A stretch of DNA of 64,000 nucleotides, taken from Zeus faber. Lineage: Eukaryota; Chordata; Actinopteri; Zeiformes; Zeidae. Within the stretch, counting starts at the first letter, position 1. Every line of letters starts with the position of its first letter. The notes beneath the pieces were generated by a model. The model was not told where the DNA came from. It did not search any database and saw nothing but the letters and a program-made list of their open reading frames with translations. A program made the translations under genes and the position numbers. Shown piece after piece: positions 1-13,100 of this stretch. The stretch is from the NCBI GenBank assembly GCA_960531495.1, contig OY482850.1, forward strand, positions 5,727,584 through 5,791,583, read 5' to 3'.

Positions 1-40
1 CCACAATGTCTGGACTCTAGCTTTTTTCTCTCACTTCCAG

Positions 41-3000
41 GTATGTCATCTATTCATCGGTGGCCAGCAGGACTCCTGTACTCTAGAGAGAGGAGGGCCC
101 ATGCCTAGATCAGTCAACCTGTCCAGACGAGGTGAGGGTGGGGGGAGTATCTAACAAAAAAACTGGAGGCCCAAAGATGTTTCATTTTCCCCTTGTCGAT
201 TTTTGAGGCATTACAGACTGATAAGCACATGACTTTGCATCAGCCCTTTTGCTCTCTGGTCTGGGGAAGAACTAGACACTGTAAACATCTCCCGCGACTA
301 ACTTTCCGGTTGCTCATACTTATTCAACACGTCTCAGAAGCACATCAGATTGTGCAATGCCGGCAAGGATTAGTGGATACCATTCACTCGTGACAATGCA
401 ACATGATGGGATTACCTATGATACTGAGTCATGGCCGCAGCGTGCAAACAATAGCATAGTTTCACATCTGCTCCAAATGAAAGAACCCAGGCGAGCCTTG
501 CGTAGCAGAATCAATTATTAACTTGTTGTTTGATGCAAACACACACACACGCAGGGGAATTGACTGGAGCAGGGCCAACAATGATTACCAGTAACCTTCA
601 TACAGCATGACGATAGGCAGCATTGTTTGGGTAACAGTAAAGGTTTTTGATCTATTTTGAGGCGATTTTCATCTTGAACCCCCAAATGAAGAGGAACAGC
701 ATTAGTTGACTTGGTGTTAATTTGCGTAAGAACACATTCTGTAAAATAATAATAATAATGGCTAGTATACACCAAAGGACTTTTGCAGGGATTCCGAGTC
801 CCAGACTCATTTTCAGATCATCTTAAGGACTTCTTGTTTCCTGTCACCAGCAGTCGTTAGATTTGCAATCTCTTGAGAACTGGTCTGTGATCAGGCCAGA
901 GTAGAAAATATCAGGCTGGTTTGTTATTATCTTAGGTCTTGGCTCCTATAGTGTGAAGTAGAATCCTGAGATGCGTTATCCCCCGTGATCAACATCCTTT
1001 AAATCCTGTAGTGTGCACACTACTGGGATGGAAAAAACTATTTAAAGGGGTGATGCTGTCTTTTGAAAGTCTTATAGTGTATCCCTGCCCTAAGTATGGT
1101 TATCAGCATCATGAGGGTGTCATAAGAGGTTTTGCGGGCCTCAGACTAAAATCTGTGTGCGGTCACGTATTGGCATCATCTTCTGATAACAACCGACAGA
1201 TCTAACAGACCGAGACGGAGCAGTGACAGTGGGATTACTGCCAGCCACGCAGGCTGGGGCTGAGCGTCTCTGTGCTCCTCTGTGATGTTGTAATGGTAAT
1301 CTGATCAGCCCATGAATCACCACTGGGACGTCAAATAGCTGCACAGTCATGCAAGTTGAATTAAGACCTTGCGTTGATCTTTTTTATTTTGTCTTTTTCC
1401 TCAACTAAGGCCCTGCTGTGGTAAACTGTTGGGATTTCAGTTGGCGTAAACTCTTGACTTTTTCTTGTTGGAAAGAAATTGTCGCCACGTGAAAATGCAG
1501 CACAGGCGAAGAGTCAAACACGAGACTAGTCTTTAGCCACAGGCGGACAAACCTCTCTACACTCCAGGTGTTCACATTGTGGAGATAGTTCTGTCAGATA
1601 ATTTGACGCCGCCACACACGCTTCCACGCCTTATTTAAGCAGCATTATTTGGAGCCCCCCTTGCTCTATCTGCCTTGCTTCCTACTTTGCTGCCTGCCTG
1701 CTTGCTTGCTGTGTTGCTGCGCTCCCTCTGGCTCCCCTGCATCCACCTGTTTGATTCTACTCTTCTGTCCAGTGGAGGGATTCAAGCTTATCACTCCTAT
1801 ATTTCTACCTCACTAAGTATGCCTATGTTTGCTGCGCAGCTCTCCGGGAGTCAGCAGTAGAGCCTAGATGCCCAAACTCAGTCGATGCTTAATAAATAAA
1901 GATAAAATATAATAAAAATATTATCTGTCAAATACTTTTTCTGTATATCTACTTTTTTTTTTCCTCATCACACTACACTGTTTTTCACAATTTACCTTTA
2001 CAGTGACCCTTTGTCCCTTGCGTCGGTTTTACTTTTTTTCATTCTGACACCCTCACGTCTCTCCCAGAGTCGGAGGTGCATCCGGGCCGCCTGCTGACCT
2101 GGTGTCAGAAGCAGACGCAGGGCTATGGGGGAGTGGAACTTACCGACCTCACCTCCTCCTGGAAAGACGGCTTGGCCCTGTGTGCCCTCATCCACCGCCA
2201 GAGGCCCGAGCTGATGTAAGACCAAACACACGCAAGATTGAATTATTTCATTGCTTTAGTGTTTCAAAATTAAAACCAAATTACATTTTAATGGTTTGAA
2301 TGTCTATAATTGCTGTATGTCAATACTTGATCCCTGATTCCAGCATTTGTTCTGGTAGTTGAAGAGCTCTTGTTCCCAAGAGGTAACTTTTCAAAATAAA
2401 TAAATATAAATACGTTAAATATTAAGAACACCCTCAGGATGTAATTCTACAGTTGCGAAAATGGGTTTCTGTGGCTTATCAAAAAAAGAGCATAACCCGG
2501 GACATTCCACCACAGTTTAAAGAGAAGAGTTGGTTGGAATATAACTGTTCATTTTCAAAAGCATTCTGTGGGGTTAGGATGTCGTTGTGTAAATTGACTA
2601 TTCACCGCAGAACATTCTATTGAGAGGGCTTTTCTCCCATTTTTCAGGTTGACCTGTGGCTATTGCATCTATTTACACTTGTCTGGGAACATAAATATTG
2701 CACTCCCTTTTAGACACGGACACAGGCATCCAAACAGGAAGCAACGATGCCTTCACTGGAACTCAGACAAAGAAATGCAAAATAATATGTATTGCATAGT
2801 CTTACATTTTTATCTATAAAAAAAGTTATTTGTATATTTGTTTATAAGTTAAATGTTCTCAAATATAGAAATTGTAATAAGTTTTTCAAATTGTTTTGAA
2901 AATGTTGCACTTGTTGACAAAATAATGGTCAAAACATCTGTAATGGGTGGGCTAGGACTCTCCAAAATGGGCATCCAATCCAAAAATCTGGCGTCTGGCT

Positions 3001-4129
3001 CTATTAAATTCATTTGATAAATAATATAATCATCATTGTTGTCAGAACAGACCGAAAAGTTCTCAAATCTGCTCTCTGGGGTATGCGGGGACGTTTGGAG
3101 CCGACAGAAGGACTCTCGGCGACCGTGTCAGAGCAGACGTTACTGAAAGTCCCCTTTTCTTTCTGCAATCGCTCTCCTTTTGCGGGGGTGCGCACTGGGG
3201 TTGGGAGGAGGGCAAGTTCGAGTTCAAACTGGCGTTTAAGGAAGACCCGCCGCATCAGCTCCGTGGGGCTTTATCGCGGCTGTGCGGCCAGAGTGGTGAG
3301 GGGCTGGGGAGGGAGCGGAGGAAGCCCCTGCGCCCCTGGACCTCAATACTGGACCGACTTGATGTTTGATAACATGTGATATATGTGCTTATGGGATTCA
3401 GACATGGAAACCCCTGGTAAAGTGTCCTTTAGTTCAACTAAACATACCACAGTCACAGTCACACCGCCAGCCCACATGCGCTGCAATAGCTTGGCTGAGA
3501 GTGAGTTTGGGGAGGGGCGAAAGTGCGGGTCTAGTGATCTAAAGGTTGCTGGTTCGATCCCAGTCTCCTCCTTCTAGCATGCTGTAGACAAAGACAAAAG
3601 CAGAGCACCATTGCGAAACGGAATGCGGAGCAATCATTGTTTTATCTCTTTTCATAATCGTTGAAAGCCAAAATCGCAATTGAAGATAACATTTTATTAA
3701 TTGCCTCGCAGACACACATCACCTTATCGCCTTTCAGGCAGGTACACAGGACTCCTCAATTTTATATCCTCCCACAGAAATAATGGATGCTTACTCGGTT
3801 GCCACGCTGCATTTCCACAGGTTTCACCTGTCAGATGGGGAAAGTTCATTACTCCGTTTATTAACTCAGGTTCTCAAACAGGGGAACTCGCTTAAGTACG
3901 ATTATTTAATTTTACTTTCCATACACCAGCGACTACGACCTTCTGAATGCGGAGGATGTAGCGGCGAATAACCAGCTGGCGTTCGACGTGGCCGAGCAGG
4001 AGTTCGGCATCCAACCCGTCACCACGGGGAAGGAGATGGCTGTGGACCGGGAGCCCGACAAGCTCTTGATGGTGCTCTACCTCTCAAAGTTCTACGAGGC
4101 CTTCGGGAGCATGCCGAGAGGAAACGCCG
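41..4129 (+). CDS. mical2: mical2 exons encoding the end of the catalytic region and the CH domain
   Basis: Three exons (41-131, 2068-2215, 3930-4129). The first ends in RSVNLSRR, and its split codon restores the RRESE motif that precedes the CH domain in MICAL2. The CH domain runs from about [16 protein letters not shown], through [17 protein letters not shown], to [22 protein letters not shown] and [12 protein letters not shown]. This is a single type-2-like CH domain of usual length (about 105 residues). In the family it assists the monooxygenase domain and F-actin interaction. The exon at 2068-2215 starts with two bases of a codon and ends after two bases of an Ile codon completed at 3930. 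Confidence 0.95.
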
Positions 4130-7100
4130 GTGAGGGGCTGCCTTAGGTTGCCTAGATCATGCCAACTACAACTAGTTGGCTTGAGCTTTTGAAGTCCAAC
4201 TTAAGTCCAATCTTTGGACACCTCAAAGGTCCCATGAAATGAAAGATGTGTTGTGTGGAACAAAATTGTCCAATAAAGGAGAACCAGATTAAGTGGTCTT
4301 CTACCATCAAAATGGAAACCAGCCAACAGCATATTTTAGCATAGTCTGCATTCTGCAAAAAAGGCCCGTCCATCAGTTGTTGGTCAAATCAAATCTCCTT
4401 CCTCACAAAATTCCACCCGCTGAAATTTTCAGCGGCCCATCAGCTTTTCCTGCTAGATGTATGTATTTAATTCAAAAAGTAGGTGTGGATCAGGGTGTAC
4501 AAAAGTGTAAACTGGGGCACAATAAGGAAGGAGAGATTGGTGGAGTCATGTTTATTTCCTTCTCACAATTAATTACGATATACAAATTTTCTTGTATATA
4601 GACGAGAGCTGTTGACAAGGTGTTTACACAGTTCATGTAAAGAGGGGTTATATTATTCACTTGAATAATGTAAATACTTTACTTCTTCCCAATGAAATGA
4701 TGTGTTTATGATGCATTTTAACTTATAAACATGAAGGCCATTGAGGCTTTAGAGAGGGTGCTGGTGGTCAAGCATGCTATGTTGACATTTCTGCTGCTTT
4801 AGGCTCAATATTTCCAACTTTGCTGGCTGTAACATTGGGCTTTCAGCCTCAGTTTTGGACATGATGTCAATAGGATCCGAAAATTCCAGATGGCAACCGT
4901 CAAAACTCCACTACGCACAAGTAGTTACGAATGGGGGTTGGAAATGTAAATGAAACAGATCAATGAGTGCTGAAATGAGTGTGGAAACAGTTTGCACGGT
5001 GTGCTTAGCATGAGAGCAGCTGCACCGAGTGTCTGAGGAGCACTCGCTCCATTCCACGGGGATAGTGTTGCAGGTTACACAACCTGATCTCTTCTGCGGT
5101 CAGGTTGGTTCGGGTGGCGTGTGTGCAACCTGTATCCAGTCACAGCCTTGACCGTGCAGTACCCACTGGGCCTCCGGTCACACTGAAGTCCAGTCACGTT
5201 AAGGGGTTCCGCGCTGGCGGTCACGACGGAGGGATGTTTCGTTTTGAAGGGGCGCTGGTAGCTCTGTTAATGCTAAACCATGTTCATTACGGACTTTGCA
5301 AGGAATTTAATCCTTTCAAAGTAGAATTGTTCATAGGTGGTGTTTTCAGGTGTAGGGGAGGTTTCTGTATTTTACAGAAGTTGCGACTGGATTGCTGGGA
5401 TTGTCGTGGATGTCACATGCCCTCAGGTTTGTCATGTAAATTCACATTGAGGAATTTGACCATGATATATTGAGGGTAGTCCAAATGTTGTCGATCAATG
5501 CCACTCAGTCCGCGGTTACCTCGATTGCTGCTGAAATTTCAATCTCCCAAAACAGATTCTGGTCTGTTTAGGAGAAAATGCCTCTCTGACCTCAGTTGAC
5601 CGCAGTTTAACAGAATGCCCTGAACTACGCCGCTTAAATCCAGAAACTGGTTGAATTTCAGCTTGGACGAACATTATCCTACTAAACCACTCAACGCAAG
5701 ACCCCTCTGCTGTGAAGGGTAAGAAGCCTCGTGGAGGAAGTAGGAGTCGCGTTTGTCAATGTTGATGTAGTTTCTATGGCTTCCTCTAGTGGCCACTATT
5801 TTTCGTTAATTGCCCAATGTTACTGATTGCTCTTATTAGAAGAAGAATCTTTATTCGTCACATGACACACCGCACTACAACAAATGCATATGTGCCTCCG
5901 GGGGAGAGCAGCCAGGAGCAGTGGCCAGCATTCGTCGACACGCATGGGAACCTGGTACCAGGTGTCCATCGCTGGTCAGACAATGATGTTTTGCATGTTT
6001 TTGGTGGGGGTCCTTACTGATGTTAGGTGGAGGAAACCCCATGTGAGCACAGGGAGAACATACAAACTCCACACAGAAAGGCTCCTATTTGGGAGATAAC
6101 TTGCCAGAGCACAGTGCCAACAGCGCCCCATTGTGAATGGAAGATATGTAAAGACCAGTCGAAATCGTCAGTCATTGCGGTTATGTTTTTATTCCATCCA
6201 TAACAGCTGAAACTAGTTCTGTGTGGGCTGCTTCATCAAATTGACAGCTATTGTTCAAGACAATTCAAATGATCAATTCAGCAAGCAATAATGTGCCACT
6301 TCTACTGTAATGGGGCTCTTAGGAGATGATATAACTCTAGTCTGGACGGCTCTCAACGTTATTGGTGGATATACTTAAACATATTTGTTTCAGCTGCGAT
6401 AGATTGGAGCACCTACTGATTGTCCACCAGCAGTCTTTTGCTGAGTACTGTGGGTCACGTTGTGTTTGTATTGACTGGGTGAACCAAGTGATGTGTTTGG
6501 TACTTAACTGTTATGGACACTTTTAGTAGTGTAAATGTTTGCTGCTGCAGTCAAGATCTTCAGTTTCTCTTGGCCTGTTTCTTGACTGGAGTAGCTTATT
6601 TATACCAAGGCTACTTCATTGTTGTTACATTGGTTTTCCATGAACAATATAATTTATTGTTCCTTTTTTTTTTTTTTCCCAGGTTCAGGGAAAACGGACG
6701 ACAACAGCGAGGACTACTCTGCTAAACCAAATCCTAACCTGCTGAGCCAGCCGCAGCCAAGAAAGAGAATTCCAAAGGTAAAATAATTGTATTTTTCCTC
6801 TACTTTTCTTTTCTCGACTACAACAGAGCCTTCAGACTGCTCCCCTGAAGTGTTTCCATTCGAAAAGAAGGAACAAATCATGACTCAATCACTAGTTGGC
6901 TTCACTATCTTAGTCATTCATCACCTGTACAAGGTTTAGTCACTGAACCTCTGATTAGATAAGGGGAGAGCGCTCCATCACATCAATGTACCTTTTTAAG
7001 TACTGAGAGTTTTGCCAGTCAAATTGAATCATCTGATGAGTGGAAATATCTATCCCAAGTCCCAATTTAGACTAGGTTTATTAATTAGTAGTTGGGTTGA

Positions 7101-10100
7101 TTGTCTTTAATTCAGCCGTTGCTTTGATACAGGATGACAAGAAGCTGGAAGACAGTGATTATACGAACAAGAGACGGCGGAAGGGCAATCACTACCTTGC
7201 AGAGGTTGGTTGCATAGTACATCTGGACAAATGTTGCACTTTATATCCTATATGTATTGTGCATTGTTATATGAAATAAAAGGTAAATTGAAAAATCTAG
7301 TGCTGGATTTTGAATTTTGACTGTTCTGTATCTAAATGAAGTCTTAAAAAAATAAAAATAATAAAATTCCTCTTTCCCGGCCGCGCTACCAGCTGTCCTG
7401 TCAGAGTGCGCCCCCCGCAGGCGATGAAGGGGAGCAGCGGGAGAACAAAGTCCGCTCGATGGCAACGCAGCTGCTGGCCAAGTTCGAGGAGAACTCCTCC
7501 ACGACGGCGAAGCTACGCACCAAGGTGAGAGGTTGCCGTTGATGTAAAATGTCTCAGACGCCGCGGCCCTCGAACAGGCACGATACGCAAGGAAAATTGA
7601 ATGAATACAATGAAGCTTAAAGAATCGACGCGTCTTGAAGTCGATACCTCTTGAAGGAGCCAAGGCTAAACCCAAACCTCTTGACCTTTTTTATGCTTTC
7701 ATTTGTATACAAGCTCCTACTGGTGCATTTCAGGAGCGTGCTTATCTTGAGAAACACGATTGTGGGAATCCACGTGTTGAGGGAGACATTGTTGGTAGAT
7801 ATGTGGAGGTTTTCGCATGAAAGTCCTTGGATTTAGTTGCTGAGCTTATGAGGGCTTGTCCGCTCTCTCTGGCTTGTCAGATTGAAAAAGAGATCTTCAG
7901 GAGGGATTAGACTTGTTGGTTACATTGCGTTTGGCAGATGTGTTTGGCGTCATTGTTTGGAGGTTCAGGGTCGGTGTTTCTGAAGACCTCCAATTAAAAA
8001 CCCTGAAGTGTGGTAATTTAGCTTTGCAGTGCAGAACAGGATATCACGGGGGAGAAATTGTGGTCCTGTCTTGACTGATCCACATTAATTTCTTCCCTGG
8101 TAGCTTTTCCCCATTGCCAACGTTGTCAATATATTGACTGACTTACATTTGTGTGTCAAATATTTCGGCTAGCCGGGAAAATGTCTCCAATAGTCTGCTT
8201 CTTTATTTCAAATCGTAGGGATTTGTTATAGTTAACTAAATGTTTTTCCAAATGGAACAAAAGACCTTTGACGGTCTCCACAATGAAATAAGACATTTCA
8301 AGACCTCTTTCTTTCATAGATATTCCTCCCACTCTATTGGCCAATTTGGATGCCATTCCTTCACTGTACAGTCCTGTTAGTATTGTTAGCCTGTTGCCCA
8401 GACAATGCTGATCTACCTATCGACATAATCCTTTCTCTCCCATCACTGCATTCTATATTCTCCTGCTGGGTCTCCTCTTCTTCCCCCTTCCTTCCATCAG
8501 TCTGATCACCATTGGGCAGATCCATCCCTTTCTCCTCCACCGTCTTCTGTCTCCAGCCCTAGTTCCTCTCCTACTCCGGAGGAGGAAGAGGGGGAAAACC
8601 CTCGCTTTGCTAAGCCCAAGGTCCTCACCCCTCCTCCATCTCCCCCGCGCCCAAAGTGGCAGGTACGCCTGGTGGTGAATGACCCCCAAGTGTAGAACTT
8701 GACACTTTTGGATGCAAATAGTTTTTCACAATTTTGTCAGGTTGCGTTCTTTTGAGAGTTTACGTGTAACTTTTTTTTTTTTTTTTTTTGGGCACTTTTT
8801 GAACTTTTTTTGTGTCAAAATGCTATCAATAGTTGCATTTACTGTAACATGCACTATGTATCCATAACAATGGAATGACCAACCTAAAATTAACTTGTTT
8901 TGTACTCATGAGCTGAGCTCAACTGAAGCTCAAGTTTCTCTTATCCTTCTCCATCTCTATGATGACCCGTACTGTTCTGTTTGCCTCCTCTTCACTTCCC
9001 CCTTTCTTCTCCTCTCCATCCTCCCCTCTCCACCATATTTCAGCCTTCTATTTACCTTCGCTTACTGGAGGATCCCAATTCTTTGGCACAGCCAGCCAGC
9101 CCTTTTTATTCCCCAAAGACCCCACCCCCCCAAGATGGGTACAGCCAATCCCCTTTTCTCTTGCGGCCTCAGAGCCCGAGGAGCCCAAGCAGGTCTCCTA
9201 GCCCCAGTGCTACTGAGGAGCACTGCCTAGAAACTCCCTCCTCTGATCAGCATGAGGAAACGCTAATACAGGTAAACTTGGTTATTGCACCTTTTTGTTC
9301 TTTAGACACATACGATGGCAACTACCACCAGACTGCATTGGTTTCTATGTATTGGCACTTTTATTAAAGTAGAATCCATAGGCTCATCTGTATTGAGTGG
9401 ATTTGGGATAAGCTCCAAAAGTCCATTCAAAGCGGCAACATTTTTGGTGAGGCAACACGTTGCTTCCTTGTCTAAAACGCAGATGTAGCAACTTACGTCG
9501 TTCTGCAACTCATGTTCTGTCCCATAATGCTCCACACAGGGTAAAACCCGTTCAGTGTCCACACAAGAATTTACCCGGCGTAGCATAAAAGATAGAGCCG
9601 TCATCCTCTGCTCCATGTACTCTGGTTCCGGAAAAGCTCCTCTCCTCCATCCCTCTCCTCCACCCGAGTCTCAGGTGGTACAACCACTCCGTTCAGCTGT
9701 CGCTATACTTGCCGGTCTGTCCAAGTCTGTATCTGCCTGTCTGCCTGCATTGCCATAAATGTCCTAAATCAGACCACAATAAGTTCACACACAGATTTTT
9801 GTTATTTTTTTCCTTCATGAAACCACTGAAGCCTTGCTTGTGAATGTGTGCATGTGTTAAATAGACCCCCTTTGTGAACCATTCACCATCCAGTATTCCT
9901 TTGATTTTTGCCATGCAGAAAAAGCTCTGGCTCAAAGCCAAAAGATTGGCTTTTTATGTAAGCACTAGTTTGTCATCTTGTTGTGATGTGCGGGCCAAAG
10001 AACTCTAGGTCAGCGCTTATTATTTTGTGGAATAGAGCTTCTAAAACCGGCCAACTTGCGTGAAGTAATGGGCATTGGCAACCCATCATGTTGCTGTGTT

Positions 10101-13100
10101 GTGCGTCTGTTTTAAGTAAGGAAGTTTCAGCTGGCTCTGCGAAAACTGCAGACCACCACGAATCAAGGCCGTTTATTTTGATGCAGTTTGCCTCGTGTGA
10201 GAGCCCCACTCTGAATAAAACTCATAACTCAAATGAACTCTACTTTACTTCTGTCATTACCCCATAATCCTACCCTTATTCTCTCCGTCAATCAAGCCAG
10301 AGTTACTGCTCCCATTTCCTTTCCTCATCTTACTTTGCTTTCTTTTCCTTCTCGCTGTTCTTTGTCTCCTCTTTATAGACAAAGCCGCTCGTCTGTTCCT
10401 CTCAATCCTCACTTCCTCCTCCACCTCTATCTCAGAGCTCCGCTGTCCACCCGGTCCCCGACCCTCCAGCCCAGCTCTGTTTTCCCACTCTCTCCCCTGA
10501 TGCTCCGGGGAGCAAGTGGCTGAAAGCTGCCGCAGAATCCCACTGCCAGAAGGCAGAGGAGAGCTGCCCTCTTGGCCATTCTTCATCACCGCCACGCAAC
10601 CAGGAGACCTCTAACCTCCTTTCCGTTTGCTATGACAAGCACCGGGCGATCTGCTCTGACGCAGACTCTAGAAGTCACAGGAGATCCTCTCCCTGCACAG
10701 CAGCCCCCCCAGCTCCTCTGCCGCATGAGGATAAGTGCCGGACAATAGCTTCTCTATTCACAGACAATACCAATAAGACAAAGTGTCGGGCAAAACATGA
10801 CCCTACGGGGGACGGTATTCAGGACGATTTTGAGAGTGAGCAGGAGAAGACTCACAAGATGGTTAACGGGAACAAATCCATTGAAAATGTCCCTGAGCAG
10901 GTAAAGATGTCGGGCTTAGGCATACCGCTGTCCATGATAGACAATGATAATGGATATCTGGAGGCCAAGCTTCACAGCCATTACTACACACTTGCACAAA
11001 TTGAATATTTTTTAATAGTGACAAGAATTTTTTGCGTGAAATGATCTCCAAATTAATTGGCTCCAGACAAGGTGGTAGCTAAACATCTCATGAGATTTCA
11101 TGGGCATCCTCACACAACATGGCAATTCACTGTGATGTCTGTTTTAGTCTAATGGGAGCAGCGCTCTCGAGAACTCAAGAAGGACCACCCGAAAGCCAGT
11201 TGCTCGCTCTGACAGCTGTCCAGCTGGAGCTGTAAAGTACAGTAAAGAGGTAGTGATCTATGGACCCCTTACCAAAAGGAGAATAATTAGAATCCCTTTT
11301 GCTTTGTTAATCTTGTAGAACCACTCTGAATCTCCTTCCTGTACCCCGCCCCCCCCCCCCCCCCCCCCCCATGTCTTCCTTACTAATTTCTTCTAAATTC
11401 CTTCTTTGTCCATTTCTTCCCCCAACATCTTGTCTCCTTTTTTTTTTTTTCTTGTCCAATTTGTATGTAATCTCAGCGCACGGTTGGGAAGGTATCATCA
11501 ATAATAGATGCAAGGGCCCAAAAGCTGGCCATCCTCTATGAGACGGACCACAGGCCAAACACCACGTCGGTAAGCTGCACGTGGAGGCTTGCAGTGGAAT
11601 AACTAACCCAAGGCACTTGGAAGTAAAACATAAATAATATGTGCATTCAAATGGGACTTGAGGCAATGCTTAAAAGGATCCAGTGCGGCGGTAAACACTG
11701 ACACTCCCTCCACTTGTCATTTTAATAACTAACAAAACATTTTAAGAGTGTTTTCTGCACGTTGGGCATTGGTGCTGTTGGTAAGTGTGGATGTTTAAAG
11801 CACAAGGAAAAGGACAGTGTTGTTTTAACTAGCTTCCACACCTTTCTTCAAACCAAACGGAATGTCAAATCTGATGACTGGATTATCTGACAGGGCGGGC
11901 TCCTAAGGGCTGCAAGCCTTGGCTGTGTTTGAATTGATGTCTCGCGTCTCTGTGGCTTGCTTCATTCACTCCTGTGCCTAGAACTCATGTAGTCATTAGT
12001 GGTAGAGCACATTTGCGTGCCCATAACTTGAATTACGTTTTAAATTATTAAAATACTAGTTGTAGCATTGACTTTTAACTCCCGTGTTTTGTTTTTTTCC
12101 CCCAAGTTCTCCCCAAAAGCATTACTAGGTAATGCATGTCTTGTATGGTCCGACTCCTTACCTGGTCTTGCAAACTTTAAAAGTGTGGCCACTGTTCATA
12201 ATATTGTTGGCTTTAAGAACGGCACTCTTCTCCCTTTCCTCTTTCCTTTCTTCAGTGTGTGGTACGTAAGGACTTCCCTCCCAGTCTGGGAGGCAGCGAT
12301 ACTTGCCACTTCTGCACCAAGCGCGTGTATGTGATGGAGAGGCTGAGCGCCGAGGGCCACTTCTTCCATCGCGAGTGCTTCCGCTGTGACATCTGCAGCT
12401 GTACCCTGCGCCTGGGAGGGCACGCCTTCGACTCTCACCAGGGTATGTTGATTGGTGAAACACGTGTTTGTTTCTCGGCCTGTATGTAGGTACAGTAATG
12501 ACCCATGTTAAAACAGGCAGATTCTTACCAGATGCTTTGTTTGATCATTTGACGTCTGATGCATCACACGGTACTCTCCCTGGAGGATGGTCATTGTAGG
12601 ATTGTGTTAATCTTGTGTACTGCAGGGAAGTTCTACTGCAAGATGCATTATGCTCAGCGCCTTTCCAGCTCTCATGTGGGCAAGTTTACGAGGAGAAAGG
12701 TAAGCAGCACTACCAGTTTCTCAATGTTCCACAGTGAGTGAATTAATGTAGACACTTTTAGCTGTCAACCTTCCTAACACTCTTTAGAAGGTTGGGTTCT
12801 AAATCTCAGAATTTAAATCTCCTACTGTACATAATTTCCTGTTCAGGATTACCAAAGCCATAGTGCGACATCATCACGGGACAACAGCGGTTACATGGCG
12901 GCCGGCGGCCTCCAGATCCAACCCCCAGGTACCCTGGTTTCCTTGCTCAGGCGAGGCCTGAGCTGGCCGAGGCGCACCTGCCGCTCCGCGTGTGTGTGGC
13001 CACGGCGGGTGATGGGGGGAGTGTGTGAGTCTGTCACAGCCGCAGGGGCCCACCTGCGGAGCCATTCGGACGATTACATGTTCATGTACGAGCTGCTGAG

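Noticed and set aside
7241..7675. 144-codon open frame on the - strand
   Set aside because: Antisense shadow of the mical2 exon at 7393-7524.
9302..9758. Frames in the mical2 intron between 9271 and 10379, considered as an extra exon
   Set aside because: The flanking exons already join in phase 0 without it, and no good acceptor/donor pair in phase was found.
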